64,000 nt of DNA from the NCBI RefSeq assembly GCF_000381365.1, contig NZ_KB905466.1:2253207-2317206 (forward strand), in the 5' to 3' direction. Under the pieces are notes generated by a model. The model was not told where the DNA came from. It worked only from the letters and a program-made list of their open reading frames with translations, and searched no databases. Of the stretch, positions 20,106-29,867 are shown one piece after another. How positions within the stretch are numbered: position 1 is the stretch's first letter; every line of letters starts with the position of its first letter. The stretch comes from Bacteroides salyersiae WAL 10018 = DSM 18765 = JCM 12988. GTDB lineage: Bacteria; Bacteroidota; Bacteroidia; Bacteroidales; Bacteroidaceae. A program made the translations under genes and the position numbers.

Positions 20106-20237
20106 AAAAAACTGTCTAATGTTTGAATATTCAACTCTCTTTCTCTCACTTCTAAAAAGTAATGCAAGTTATCAAGAAAATCCCGATCCAGCAAAAAAGA
20201 ACAAGAAAATATATATTGCCCTTTCATTTTCTCCAAT

Positions 20238-20282
20238 AAAAAACTCCGGTGAAGTAAAGACCAAGTCTTTACTTCACCGGAG
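20238..20282 (-). terminator. Strong intrinsic terminator of the LruC-domain gene
   Basis: CTCCGGTGAAGTAAAGAC and its exact complement form a perfect 18-bp stem with a 3-nt loop, followed on the minus strand by TTTTTT. It lies 40 bp after the stop codon of the LruC-domain gene. Confidence 0.95.
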
Positions 20283-20323
20283 CATATCGTTGGAACGAAT
20301 CTATTTACCCGTTCGGAATACAC

Positions 20324-21673
20324 TTACCAATAACGGATCACCTTACCGGCAGCCGGATGCAAATACCAATCTTTATTCTTGGCACCATCACTTTCCACCC
20401 ATTCTTTAAATTTCGGGTATGCTGTCGAAAATAAAACTTTTTCAGAAGCGTGTGCTATACCTACAGGAACTTTGATCCCCCAGACAAAACCATTCTTATT
20501 ACAATAAGGTACATTATCCATCATCAATCCCTTTGAATCGGTATCATAATTTGTATATGAATAAGTCGGTTTATAACCTTTCATATGGATTTCCTTATTA
20601 TCATGAGTAACAATAAAGAAGTTCTGTTTCTTCGTATCTGTGATCAGTTCACGATAAGCAGCAAGTTGCGCATCGCTTTCGGCCTTTGTTACCCCTGCAT
20701 CTGAACGATTTACTCCCGTCAATTTAACTTCCGTTCTCAACATCGGACGTCCTTCCTCTACATAACCGGGAGTTACCTGGAAGAAATTTGTATTATCACC
20801 CAGATCAGACAAACCGTCCAAAATAACGACCGGAGAGTCCCCCTTAGTATCTATTGTCACTTTACAATATTGTGCCTGCCCATTCACCTCTCTTACTTCC
20901 GCCATATCCGTACCAGTAGCCAATTCCTGCTCCGTACCCTGTCCGCCTTTCAACACTATACGGACAGTGGTTTCCTTTATATACTTTTTATCCAAACCAC
21001 CCAATACAACACCCAGTTTAGTAGGATATCTGCCTCCCTTTGCACGTACATCCAACGTCATCAGTAATCCTTCTTTATATCCCTGAGCCGGCAATAAGTC
21101 CTCTTTCTGACACTCCGTAACCTTCAAATCATATTCAAACACCACATCATTCATGTCATTGTCATTTCCCGATTCATTCGGCCAAGTGTCTTCAAACATT
21201 GCCACTCCCGTATTATGATAAAAGCGGAAACCTGCATCCTCTTCACTTGTAGGCTGCACACAATCTTCCGGCACTATGGCCGCAACAACCTCGCTTCTTG
21301 TGTTGGTGTTCAAAGCTATTGGCATCGTCTTTTTACCCGATACGGAGTTATACTTCAGATACAACGTTTCGCAATGAATCGGAATATTCAATTCAAGAGA
21401 AGTTGTTGTAGAAGAGACAAGCAAGTCACCTACAAGCAAAGTAGCCTCACTGCAGTCCTTGTCCGAATAGATAGAAACTACTGTAGTTTTCGGCGATGAG
21501 ACCGACACTGAAACATTACGACTGGTTGCCCAATCGAACCCTGCCGATGCAGTATATTCAGTTGAACCCGTTTGGTTCTCATTACTGCCATTTACTCCCT
21601 CGACATTATCGGAACATGAAGAGATCATAAAAGCTCCTACAAGAACATACATTAAATTGTTTGTTTTCATCAT
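20324..21673 (-). CDS. LruC-domain surface lipoprotein
   Basis: 449 residues; signal peptide with lipobox FMISSCSDN (Cys about 20). The motif MFEDTWPNESGNDNDMNDVV (around residue 160) is the signature of LruC domains, a family seen in Bacteroidetes and Leptospira outer-membrane lipoproteins of unknown function. It is followed by beta-rich sequence (LGVVLGGLDKKYI, VVILDGLSDLGDNT) and a C-terminal part rich in Tyr, Asn and Asp with AHASEKVLFSTAYPKFKEW. The DND-rich loop may bind calcium. Monocistronic, between a strong terminator and a long AT-rich divergent region. Confidence 0.75.
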   Translation of the reverse strand: MMKTNNLMYVLVGAFMISSCSDNVEGVNGSNENQTGSTEYTASAGFDWATSRNVSVSVSSPKTTVVSIYSDKDCSEATLLVGDLLVSSTTTSLELNIPIHCETLYLKYNSVSGKKTMPIALNTNTRSEVVAAIVPEDCVQPTSEEDAGFRFYHNTGVAMFEDTWPNESGNDNDMNDVVFEYDLKVTECQKEDLLPAQGYKEGLLMTLDVRAKGGRYPTKLGVVLGGLDKKYIKETTVRIVLKGGQGTEQELATGTDMAEVREVNGQAQYCKVTIDTKGDSPVVILDGLSDLGDNTNFFQVTPGYVEEGRPMLRTEVKLTGVNRSDAGVTKAESDAQLAAYRELITDTKKQNFFIVTHDNKEIHMKGYKPTYSYTNYDTDSKGLMMDNVPYCNKNGFVWGIKVPVGIAHASEKVLFSTAYPKFKEWVESDGAKNKDWYLHPAAGKVIRYW

Positions 21674-22019
21674 TGCATATTTTAAAATTACTATATTTCA
21701 ATCGTTTACCATTAAACCAAACGCCTTTTATAAAAAACATTATTTAATAAAATATAACTTATATTTTATTAAATAACCTTTCAATCCGAATGCTTCCCAT
21801 ATAAAAATGAAAATAAAGCAATAAATAAAAGCACCGAACAATCATCCATCCATAAAGCATTCTCGAATCGCACACAGTTAATAAGAATTAAATTAATTTA
21901 ATATTTCTCTTATAAAAAGCCACTCGAATTGACTATTTCTATCCATTCCAACGGTACGCACTGTAATAGAACCATTTTAATCCAAATATGTTCCCCGAAC
22001 AGAATAATGAATAATCGGT
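21674..22019. repeat. AT-rich divergent regulatory region with an 18-bp perfect palindrome
   Basis: TTATTTAATAAAATATAA (21740-21757) and its exact reverse complement (21759-21776) flank a single C. The arms contain only A and T. It lies 67 bp upstream of the LruC gene and about 310 bp upstream of the exopolysaccharide-like operon. It could be a regulator site, a cruciform-forming element or a bidirectional terminator. Nothing else was recognised in the remainder. Confidence 0.7.
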
Positions 22020-22085
22020 TATATTTGTATCAAATATACAACTTTTCATCAGAATATACAACTTCGATTTTAGAATATACAACTT
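22020..22085 (+). promoter_or_regulatory. Promoter -7 box and three phased direct repeats before the exopolysaccharide-like operon
   Basis: TATATTTG (22020-22027) fits TAnnTTTG. Downstream, AATATACAACTT occurs three times at 22033-22044, 22053-22064 and 22074-22085, starts 20 and 21 bp apart (two helical turns), the last copy touching the ATG at 22086. The repeats therefore occupy the transcription start and 5' leader, fitting a repressor or leader-RNA binding site. Confidence 0.65.
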
Positions 22086-23258
22086 ATGAATGAAGTCTTA
22101 TACGGCATAGATTACTTGGAATACTACTTCTATTGGATATATTACAAGTTCATGGGATATCCGCTGATCATACGAATATGTACCGCTGTAGTAATGCTGT
22201 GTATCTTTGCGTACTTTTGCCTTCTCATCAATATCATTTATGGTATATTCAAAAGAAAAAGAGAAAAACGCAAGTATGCCAAGATTCATAAACGGTATTA
22301 CGAAAAGCTTAAAGAGATATCTTTAAATACAAACCATTTAACAGATGAAGAGATAGCAAACATAGTAGAATATAACGAGAAAAAAAGAATAAAATCAAAC
22401 GAGATCCGCATTATCACGCAATTATTGGCTGAGATAAAAACAGAGTTTGAAGATCAAATCAATGAACTCAATTTCCAAGGCATACAAAACGTATTTCAAA
22501 TTACCCGCTATTTTGAGCGGGAACTTCAGTTTGGGCCGCAAAGAAGCAAAATCCAAACCCTGAAACTAATCCAATCCATCAACGGATACGCTTCTGAAGC
22601 AGTATTAGTACGGTTTCTATATCATCGTGAATTAGAGTTAAGAAACTCTGCCCGGTATGCCTATATGTGGTTAAGTCAAGGCAATCCTTTCCGCTTTTTC
22701 GACGAAGACATCGGCATGAAATTACGAAAGTGGGACATGATGGAACTCCATGCCATTTTGGAACATCGCAAAAAAGCAGGATATGCAACGCCCAGTTTCA
22801 TTAAATGGGTAAATACTTCGGCAGAAGAAGATGTAAAGAAATTCTTTATCAACGAAATCCGATTTTATAACGAGACAGAGAGCGCCCCTATACTGGCAAA
22901 ACAGATAAATGCCCGTTCACCGGAAATACGAAGTGAAATAATACGGGCTTTAGGGACTTTGAAATATAAAGAAATCGAACCTAAGCTATTCGAAATGTAT
23001 AACACGCAGCCGGAAGATGTAAAACAAAACATCATTGCTGCTGTTTTAGAATTAGGAACGGGCAATGCGGTAGATTTTCTTAAGAACGCATATGAAGAAG
23101 CAGATAACTGGAGTACCAAGCGATCTATTCTCAAAGCCCTTTATGGATACAATGAAGCCGGCAGACAAATGTTTGATGTACTGGAGACCCAGGCAAATGC
23201 TCACACAGCTATTTTATTTGCCCATACTAAGGACTTATTAATTAACCAAATAAGCTAA
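22086..23258 (+). CDS. Membrane-anchored HEAT-repeat protein of the exopolysaccharide-like operon
   Basis: 390 residues. One transmembrane segment (about 27-52, PLIIRICTAVVMLCIFAYF) is followed by a basic stretch (KRKREKRKYAKIHKRYY), so the rest faces the cytoplasm. Residues 170-390 contain HEAT/armadillo-like helix pairs (IRRALGTLKYKEIEPKLFEM-type, SPEIRSEIIRALGTLKY, VKQNIIAAVLELGTGNAVDF). HEAT repeats bind proteins, so a scaffold or regulator for the synthase encoded 7 bp downstream is likely. It is the first gene after the repeat-rich promoter. No enzymatic motif was found. Confidence 0.7.
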   Translation: MNEVLYGIDYLEYYFYWIYYKFMGYPLIIRICTAVVMLCIFAYFCLLINIIYGIFKRKREKRKYAKIHKRYYEKLKEISLNTNHLTDEEIANIVEYNEKKRIKSNEIRIITQLLAEIKTEFEDQINELNFQGIQNVFQITRYFERELQFGPQRSKIQTLKLIQSINGYASEAVLVRFLYHRELELRNSARYAYMWLSQGNPFRFFDEDIGMKLRKWDMMELHAILEHRKKAGYATPSFIKWVNTSAEEDVKKFFINEIRFYNETESAPILAKQINARSPEIRSEIIRALGTLKYKEIEPKLFEMYNTQPEDVKQNIIAAVLELGTGNAVDFLKNAYEEADNWSTKRSILKALYGYNEAGRQMFDVLETQANAHTAILFAHTKDLLINQIS

Positions 23259-23265
23259 GCAAAAT

Positions 23266-24735
23266 ATGAGAGGATTTATATTAGACTTTTTCAACTATTT
23301 CGTATTTTTCTATACAAGCACTCTCGCAACTTGTTTTATCTTGTTTGCTTTCTTGTCTTTTATATCCTTAAAACGAAGAAAAAGCTACTACGTAGAGAGT
23401 TATATCCGGAAAACGATTAAGGAATCTCCCTATACACCGGGGGTTTCCGTTATTGCCCCCGCATACAACGAGGAGAAAACGATCATAGACAATGTCAGTT
23501 CCATGCTCGCCCTGGAATATCCTGTTTTTGAAGTAATCATCGTGAATGACGGTAGTACGGATAAGACTTTAGAAAAAATGGTCAAGCATTTCGATTTGGT
23601 AGAAGTACCATTCGCCTATATAGAACGTATTAAAACCAAACCGTTCCGCCGATTATTCAAATCCACAAATCCCGAATATAAAAGGCTGATTCTGGTAGAT
23701 AAGGAAAACGGAGGGACGAAAGCCGATGCATCCAATGCGGGAATCAATGTTGCTTCGTACCCCTATTTCATCTGTACCGATGTGGATTGCATCCTCGAAA
23801 AATATGCACTTCACCGCTGCATACTGCCGGTTATTTCTTCTGAAAAACAGGTAATTGCCGTCAGTGGTACAATGCTCATGGCAAATGGGTGCGTTGTCAG
23901 CGAAGGACAGATAGTAGATGTAAGATCGCCCCATACTCCCATTCCCCTCTTCCAGAACTTAGAATATATGCGTTCTTATCTGATAGGCAAAATGGGCTGG
24001 TCGGCCATTAACGGTATGCCGAACGTGTCCGGCGGATTCGGGCTTTTCGATCGTTCTGTAGCAATCGCTGCCGGAGGATATGACGGTACTTCTTTTGCAG
24101 AAGACATGGATTTGATTACGCGTATGGTGGGATATATGTGTGACTTCTCACGGCCGTACAAGATCGTGCAGATTCCCGATACCTGTTGCTGGACAGAGGG
24201 ACCATCCAATTTGGCAATGCTTTACAGACAGCGTACCCGTTGGGCGCGAGGACTCTTCCAGACGCTAAGTATCCACCACAAAATGATCTTCAAAAAAACC
24301 TATAAGCAGATGGGGTTGCTTACGTTGCCCTATATGTTTGTATTCGAATTCTTAGCACCGATTATCGAAGTCGTCGGATTCACCGTATTCCTGTATCTGG
24401 CCTTTACGGGAGCCGTCAACTGGAATACAGCCTGGATGATATATCTGACAATATACATATTCTGCCAATTCTTATCCATTGTGGTAATCACGTACGATTA
24501 CTATGTGGGCATGTTATATAAGAGAGGATATGAATATCTATGGATTATCCTGGCTTCCATATTGGAACCGATTATTTACCATCCCATCATCACATTCTTT
24601 TCATTGAGAGGTTATTTCAGCTACCTGACACAGCGAAATTTCAAATGGAAGAATATGGAACGAAAAGGATTTAAACAGAAGAAAAAAGTAGTCCGGGAAA
24701 GTGAACTTTCTACAGTACAAAGTCCCGCCACTTAG
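23266..24735 (+). CDS. Processive family 2 glycosyltransferase (PgaC/NodC-like polysaccharide synthase)
   Basis: 489 residues: an N-terminal membrane helix (about 8-32), a GT-A domain, and three or more C-terminal membrane helices (about 345-440). All processive GT2 motifs are present: VIAPAYNEEKTI, IVNDGSTD, CTDVDC (DxD), FAEDMD (catalytic base) and YRQRTRWARG (Q-R-x-R-W, product binding). Family members such as PgaC, hyaluronan synthase and NodC polymerise and export GlcNAc- or uronate-containing chains through the inner membrane. The context of a TPR outer-membrane barrel and a secreted hydrolase mirrors Pga-type systems. Sugar identity cannot be read from the sequence. Confidence 0.88.
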   Translation: MRGFILDFFNYFVFFYTSTLATCFILFAFLSFISLKRRKSYYVESYIRKTIKESPYTPGVSVIAPAYNEEKTIIDNVSSMLALEYPVFEVIIVNDGSTDKTLEKMVKHFDLVEVPFAYIERIKTKPFRRLFKSTNPEYKRLILVDKENGGTKADASNAGINVASYPYFICTDVDCILEKYALHRCILPVISSEKQVIAVSGTMLMANGCVVSEGQIVDVRSPHTPIPLFQNLEYMRSYLIGKMGWSAINGMPNVSGGFGLFDRSVAIAAGGYDGTSFAEDMDLITRMVGYMCDFSRPYKIVQIPDTCCWTEGPSNLAMLYRQRTRWARGLFQTLSIHHKMIFKKTYKQMGLLTLPYMFVFEFLAPIIEVVGFTVFLYLAFTGAVNWNTAWMIYLTIYIFCQFLSIVVITYDYYVGMLYKRGYEYLWIILASILEPIIYHPIITFFSLRGYFSYLTQRNFKWKNMERKGFKQKKKVVRESELSTVQSPAT

Positions 24736-24748
24736 CTATTACGAACCT

Positions 24749-27715
24749 ATGAACAAAGAACTCTATCATAAAATTATCATGCTCGGCTGTTTGTTCCTTT
24801 TGATAACTTCATCAATCGGTACGAACAACGATCCCCTATTGCCCGAAGATTATGCAAAAATAGTACAGGAACATTTTGCAAATGAAGAGTGGGAAGAAGG
24901 AAAAACCCTTCTGGAAGAAGGACTCGGAAGATATCCGAAGGTTTCCGATCTGCAATGGTTGATGGGAAAATACTGGCATCATAAAAAAGACTATGACCAG
25001 GCACGCTATCATTTGATAAAAGCAATAGAAGATAATTACAATAATGTAAACGCCAAACAATTGCTGGTAGACGTAGAAGAGAACACTCAAAATTATTCCA
25101 GCGCCATCTGCTATGTAAACGAACTATTGGAAGTAAACCCGTATTGGCGGGGTTTATGGCGCCGAAAAATTGATCTTTACCGCAAACAGGGCAACGATGT
25201 AGAAGCCGACCGCCTTTTAAAGCGCATCAATCAGATTTATCCCAACGACACCATTTTAAGAAAAGACTATATCTACAGCATGGAACTGGGATATCAGCAC
25301 ATGAAAAAAGGCGGTAACCGGAAAGAGGCTATCAACACCTTGACCGAACTGATCAAGGCGGCACCGGGAAACGAACAATACTATCTGGATATTATCAATC
25401 TGCAATTGCAAGAGGGAAATCAGGAAGCAGCTTTAGGATGGGCTTCCAACGGTTTGTCCGAAATACCCGGCAGTTATTCTTTAATAAGCAAAAAAGTGGG
25501 AATTCTGGGCGAACTGGCCCGTTATCCGGAAGCGTTGGTTTTCATGCGCGATCAGATGAGAAAAAACAACAGTGCGGCTTTACGGCAATTATACAACCAT
25601 ATCCTTTTAGAAGCGGCACAGGCAGAAAGGCAGCGTGATCCGTACGTCCTGTACGGCATTGTGTACGACAATGGAAAAAACAACAAAGAAGCATTGGATT
25701 ACCTGCTAAACACTTCTGTCACCAGGGGATATAGCGATGATGCTTTCTACTATTTACGGGAAGCAAAAAAGAAATACGGCGATACGGACAAAGGCATTCT
25801 CTACAAAGAGTACCTACTTTACCGTAAGATGAACGAAAAAGACCGTGCCTTTTCTACTTTAAACAAATTATACGAGTTATATCCGGACGATTATGACATT
25901 CTGCTGGCCATATGCGAACAACATATGGAAAAAGCCGAAAGGCTTATAGAATTGGGATTGCACGCGGAAGCACTCCCTCACACCCAGTTTATTATTCAGA
26001 AACAGGTAGACAGTGAAATCACCGGAATAGCCTGGGAAAGAGCCTTAGGATGTTATATCAGCATGAAAAAATATAATGAGGCATTGGCAGCGCTGGACAC
26101 GCTCACCACCCGCTATCCCGAATATGAAAACGGCATCTGGAAAAGAGCCTTCATACTCGACAAGATGGATAAGACCGCAGAAGCGTTGGACATCTATCTT
26201 TCAGCCATCGAGCACAGTGACGAAGACATGCGCATGTTCTACGTTATCGGCTACGAAGAGCTTGCAATTCCTTATATCAAAAAGTGCATGGAGGCAGGAA
26301 ATACGCAACGGGCACATGACACGGCATGCAAACTCGTGCAACTCAACCCGTCGAGCGACCTCGGTTTACGGTATGCCATCAACACGTCGGCATTATTAAA
26401 GCAGTATGATAAGTTCCAGCAATACACGGAACAAGGACTTCAATATTACCCGAATGAGCCGTTTTACCAAACAAAACTGGCTACTATCTATGACCGGGAC
26501 AAACAGTACGATCTATCCATCGGACTCCTGCACCCGATCGTACAGAAGTATCCGGACAACAAAGAGGTAATAGGGGCCTTTTCACAAAGCAGCGAATACC
26601 GCGCTTTACAATTATCAAAATCAAGAAAGGCCGTAGAAGCCATCGCCGTACTCGATACAGCGATCCAATTCGACAGCCAAAACAAATCACTTAAATATAC
26701 CAAAGGATTGGTATACGAAAACAATAAACAGGCAGATTCGGCTTATTACTACCAGAAGTATTATGAACCGTCCCTCATGGAGTACAAGTCTTTCCAACGT
26801 CATCTGAACGGTTTGAAAAGCCAAATGCTCAAGAATGAGATTGCTTTGATATATCTGCGCGCACGCTATGGAGAAGAAGACATCATAACCTCGGTTGCCA
26901 GCTTGGAATATACCCGGAAAGCCCGTAAAAACACCTATACCGGAAGGATCAATTATGCCGGACGAAGCGGATCGGCCAATAAAGACATGACTGCAGAAGA
27001 ACAGACTCCGGGAGGAGTCGGCATACAGATACAGGGTGAGTGGACGCACCGATTCTCATCGACAGTCTCCGGCATGGCAAATGTTGCCTACGCCACACAA
27101 TATTTCCCGCAGATAGCTGCCAATATTGCGGTAACCAAATATTTCAAAAATGATTGGGAACTGGACATTCATGCCGGATACAGGCGCACTACAGCTTTCA
27201 AGAAGTCTTTCAGATTCAATGAAAACGCTCTAAATGAAGAAACAGGGCACAATGGAATATGGGAATTCGATTCGTGGGAGAAGTCACGAACCAATCTGTT
27301 CTCTGCCGGCGCGGGAGTAGCCAAAACCATCGATAAGGTCTGGCTAAATACCAAACTGGATCTGTATCTCTTGAATTCGGACATCTACTACAATGCTCAG
27401 ATAGGGGCTAAATATTTCCCGGCGGATGATGGTAAAACAAACATCATGGCAACGGCAAGTATGGGATCGGCTCCCGAAACAGCCGTATTGGATTATGCAC
27501 TTCCCGGTTCTTTCTCACACACAAATACAATGGTAGGACTTGGAGGGCAATATCTGATAACCCCGAATATTACAATCGGTGTAATGGGCACATGGAATAC
27601 TTATTATAATCAAACCAATACAAGAACGGGAGGGCAGAACAATTATATAGACAAAGTATCGACACGATACAAGAATTTATACAATATTTATGCACAGGTT
27701 TATATTTCATTCTAA
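24749..27715 (+). CDS. TPR-repeat protein with C-terminal outer-membrane barrel (PgaA-like export role)
   Basis: About 988 residues. I begin at the ATG giving MNKELYHKIIMLGCLFLLITS, a signal peptide start; an in-frame ATG 48 bp upstream lies within the preceding gene. Residues 40-690 are many TPR-like helix pairs (YDQARYHLIKAIEDNY, YNEALAALDTLTTRYP, AVEAIAVLDTAIQFDSQNKS). From about 720, alternating strands (YTGRINYAGRSG, GIQIQGEWTHRFS, WELDIHAGYRRTT) resemble a YaiO-type barrel and end NIYAQVYISF, with the C-terminal Phe typical of outer-membrane proteins. Periplasmic TPRs plus barrel is the PgaA/BcsC architecture for exporting exopolysaccharide. It overlaps the next gene by 26 bp. Confidence 0.8.
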   Translation: MNKELYHKIIMLGCLFLLITSSIGTNNDPLLPEDYAKIVQEHFANEEWEEGKTLLEEGLGRYPKVSDLQWLMGKYWHHKKDYDQARYHLIKAIEDNYNNVNAKQLLVDVEENTQNYSSAICYVNELLEVNPYWRGLWRRKIDLYRKQGNDVEADRLLKRINQIYPNDTILRKDYIYSMELGYQHMKKGGNRKEAINTLTELIKAAPGNEQYYLDIINLQLQEGNQEAALGWASNGLSEIPGSYSLISKKVGILGELARYPEALVFMRDQMRKNNSAALRQLYNHILLEAAQAERQRDPYVLYGIVYDNGKNNKEALDYLLNTSVTRGYSDDAFYYLREAKKKYGDTDKGILYKEYLLYRKMNEKDRAFSTLNKLYELYPDDYDILLAICEQHMEKAERLIELGLHAEALPHTQFIIQKQVDSEITGIAWERALGCYISMKKYNEALAALDTLTTRYPEYENGIWKRAFILDKMDKTAEALDIYLSAIEHSDEDMRMFYVIGYEELAIPYIKKCMEAGNTQRAHDTACKLVQLNPSSDLGLRYAINTSALLKQYDKFQQYTEQGLQYYPNEPFYQTKLATIYDRDKQYDLSIGLLHPIVQKYPDNKEVIGAFSQSSEYRALQLSKSRKAVEAIAVLDTAIQFDSQNKSLKYTKGLVYENNKQADSAYYYQKYYEPSLMEYKSFQRHLNGLKSQMLKNEIALIYLRARYGEEDIITSVASLEYTRKARKNTYTGRINYAGRSGSANKDMTAEEQTPGGVGIQIQGEWTHRFSSTVSGMANVAYATQYFPQIAANIAVTKYFKNDWELDIHAGYRRTTAFKKSFRFNENALNEETGHNGIWEFDSWEKSRTNLFSAGAGVAKTIDKVWLNTKLDLYLLNSDIYYNAQIGAKYFPADDGKTNIMATASMGSAPETAVLDYALPGSFSHTNTMVGLGGQYLITPNITIGVMGTWNTYYNQTNTRTGGQNNYIDKVSTRYKNLYNIYAQVYISF

Positions 27716-29855
27716 CAAAGTATCTTTTATTATAGAGATCGTAATTTTATGCTATTTTCTGATAGGCTGCGGCACACAGGGCCATACCGAGCCTACACTA
27801 TTGTCCAAGGAAGGCTATCTCGTCTCGATATCCGACTACGCAACGGAAGAGGATACGCGTTGGGCCAAATACCTGTATGATCATCTTAAAAAACGTGCAG
27901 AAGACGAGGATATGATCGCATTCGGCGTTTCGGAAAAAGACATGTTCCGTATTATCGTACAAATCGACCCGGCACTCAAAAATGATTTCAAGGTAGAAAC
28001 CCATGCCAACGGTATAAAACTCATAACCTCCGGACCCAAGAAAATGCTATGGCTCCAATACCAGATCATGAAAAAAATCGGCGATATGGATAAACGCATA
28101 GAGTCTTCTGATCTCCCCCCAGCTTTGGTCAACCTAAATGACACTTGCGGTTCTTTTGCCTTCAAATACCAAAGCATTTATTCACCGACCGGACTACATC
28201 CCGACTATCCAGGAATAACGGGACTGGATAACTTCGATGAAAGTTGGGGAATCTGGGGACACAACCTCGGAAAAGTACTGGGAAAAGATCTCGATGAATT
28301 CTATGCCACAATAGACAAGAAAAAATACGAAGAGCAGCTTTGCTTTTCTTCCGATGCCATATACAGACGTATAGAGAATTACATCATAGACAACTATGGA
28401 GAAAAGAAAACAACGCGTTTCGTCATTGCTCCGAACGATGACCCTTCAGCCTGTATGTGTCCGGCCTGTAAAGCATTAGGCAACACTTCCGGAAACGCTA
28501 CGCCGGCTGTAACACAACTAATTACCCGTTTGGCCAAACGTTTTCCCCACCATCTTTTTTTCACCACTTCTTATTTGAGTACCCGGCAAGTCCCGGCAAT
28601 GGAATTACCATCCAACGTCGGTGTCCTCATAAGTGCCATCGAATTACCCCTCCGCCTTGTCAACAAAAAACACACACAAGAGAAGCAATTCATACAATCA
28701 TTAAAGCAGTGGAAAAATGTAACAAAGCAAATCTATGTATGGGACTACATCAATAATTTCGATGATTACCTGACCCCCTTTCCTATATTGAGAATAGCCC
28801 GTGACAGACTGGCTTTCTTCCGGGAGAACGGTGTAAGCGGTGTTTTTTTCAATGGAAGCGGATACGACTACTCCAGTTTCGACGATATAAAGACCTTTGC
28901 ACTCTCAGCATTGCTCATCAACCCGGAACTGTCAGTCGAAGAGTTGATCGGGAAATATACGGCTCAAGCATACCCTCGGTCCAAAAAACTGCTAACCTCT
29001 TACTACTGTAACCTGGAAAACCGGATTCAACCGGGTAAAAGGCTTCATATGTATGCCGGAGTACAAGAAGCCGAGAAGGCTTTTTTGCCGGCAGCAGAAT
29101 TTGTAAAGTTCTACAATGAGTTAAGCACACTTACGGATGAAGCGAAAGGCGATGAACGGAAAAAGCTCCATATGCTCAGAACCGCCCTTTCGTTCACCCG
29201 GTTGGAGCTGGGGCGTATCCATAATTTCACACCGTATGGATATGCATGCCGGAAAGGAGAAAAAATCGAGACTATACCGGAAACCGGAGATTGGCTAAAC
29301 CGCCTGAACGAACATGAGGCATTCCCGGAAATGAGATATTACAATGAAGCTTCCGACGGAATCGACAATTATTGTGAAGAATGGGAACAATATATAGCCC
29401 AACCAATGAGTTCTCCCAACCTGCTGTTAGGAGAAAAACTAACCGCAGGTTCCAAGCTGGATGAGAACTACACCGACCTTTCCGTACTCACCGACGGTAC
29501 GTGCGGTTTACCGGGAAGCTATCATTTCGGCTGGTTTATTTCTTCATCCGGCGATTTAATATTAAATTTACCGAAAAAAGCGGCCGATAGAACCGGAAAA
29601 CTCTGCATTCGTTTTTTGCATTTGCCGAGGCATCGAATTTATACGCCGCAATCTGTCGAATTGCTAAAAGACGGGGAATTTTACAAAAAGTTTCCAAGAC
29701 TTCCAGGCAATACCGGTGAAAAGGGAGAAATTACAGAGTCATGCCTCCCGGTGGAACTAAAAAGCAATCAACAACTGACACTGAGAATTAAACGGGCCGA
29801 TAAGAAAAAAGCCCAGATCGCAATAGACGAGGTATCATTTATACCTCAAAAATAA
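27690..29855 (+). CDS. DUF4838-like lipoprotein, putative exopolysaccharide-modifying glycoside hydrolase
   Basis: 721 residues; lipobox FLIGCGTQ (Cys about 27) after a hydrophobic segment. An N-terminal GH20/GH67-type small domain (TRWAKYLYDHLKKRA...MLWLQYQIMKKI) is followed by a TIM-barrel-like part with FVIAPNDDPSACMCPACKAL, KQIYVWDYINNFDDYLTPFP and GVSGVFFNGSGYDYSSFDDI, the pattern of DUF4838 proteins related to alpha-glucuronidases and hexosaminidases. A C-terminal beta-sandwich follows (from about 575). In a synthase operon the position corresponds to PgaB, a deacetylase/hydrolase, so trimming or modifying the polymer is likely; this is inference. The start overlaps the upstream barrel gene, suggesting translational coupling. 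Confidence 0.65.
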   Translation: MHRFIFHSNKVSFIIEIVILCYFLIGCGTQGHTEPTLLSKEGYLVSISDYATEEDTRWAKYLYDHLKKRAEDEDMIAFGVSEKDMFRIIVQIDPALKNDFKVETHANGIKLITSGPKKMLWLQYQIMKKIGDMDKRIESSDLPPALVNLNDTCGSFAFKYQSIYSPTGLHPDYPGITGLDNFDESWGIWGHNLGKVLGKDLDEFYATIDKKKYEEQLCFSSDAIYRRIENYIIDNYGEKKTTRFVIAPNDDPSACMCPACKALGNTSGNATPAVTQLITRLAKRFPHHLFFTTSYLSTRQVPAMELPSNVGVLISAIELPLRLVNKKHTQEKQFIQSLKQWKNVTKQIYVWDYINNFDDYLTPFPILRIARDRLAFFRENGVSGVFFNGSGYDYSSFDDIKTFALSALLINPELSVEELIGKYTAQAYPRSKKLLTSYYCNLENRIQPGKRLHMYAGVQEAEKAFLPAAEFVKFYNELSTLTDEAKGDERKKLHMLRTALSFTRLELGRIHNFTPYGYACRKGEKIETIPETGDWLNRLNEHEAFPEMRYYNEASDGIDNYCEEWEQYIAQPMSSPNLLLGEKLTAGSKLDENYTDLSVLTDGTCGLPGSYHFGWFISSSGDLILNLPKKAADRTGKLCIRFLHLPRHRIYTPQSVELLKDGEFYKKFPRLPGNTGEKGEITESCLPVELKSNQQLTLRIKRADKKKAQIAIDEVSFIPQK

Positions 29856-29867
29856 AAAGCAGTAACA

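Noticed and set aside
20102..20323. Possible 73-codon gene between the LruC gene and the small lipoprotein
   Set aside because: It spans a perfect 18-bp terminator hairpin and encodes both arms of it; no signal or domain.
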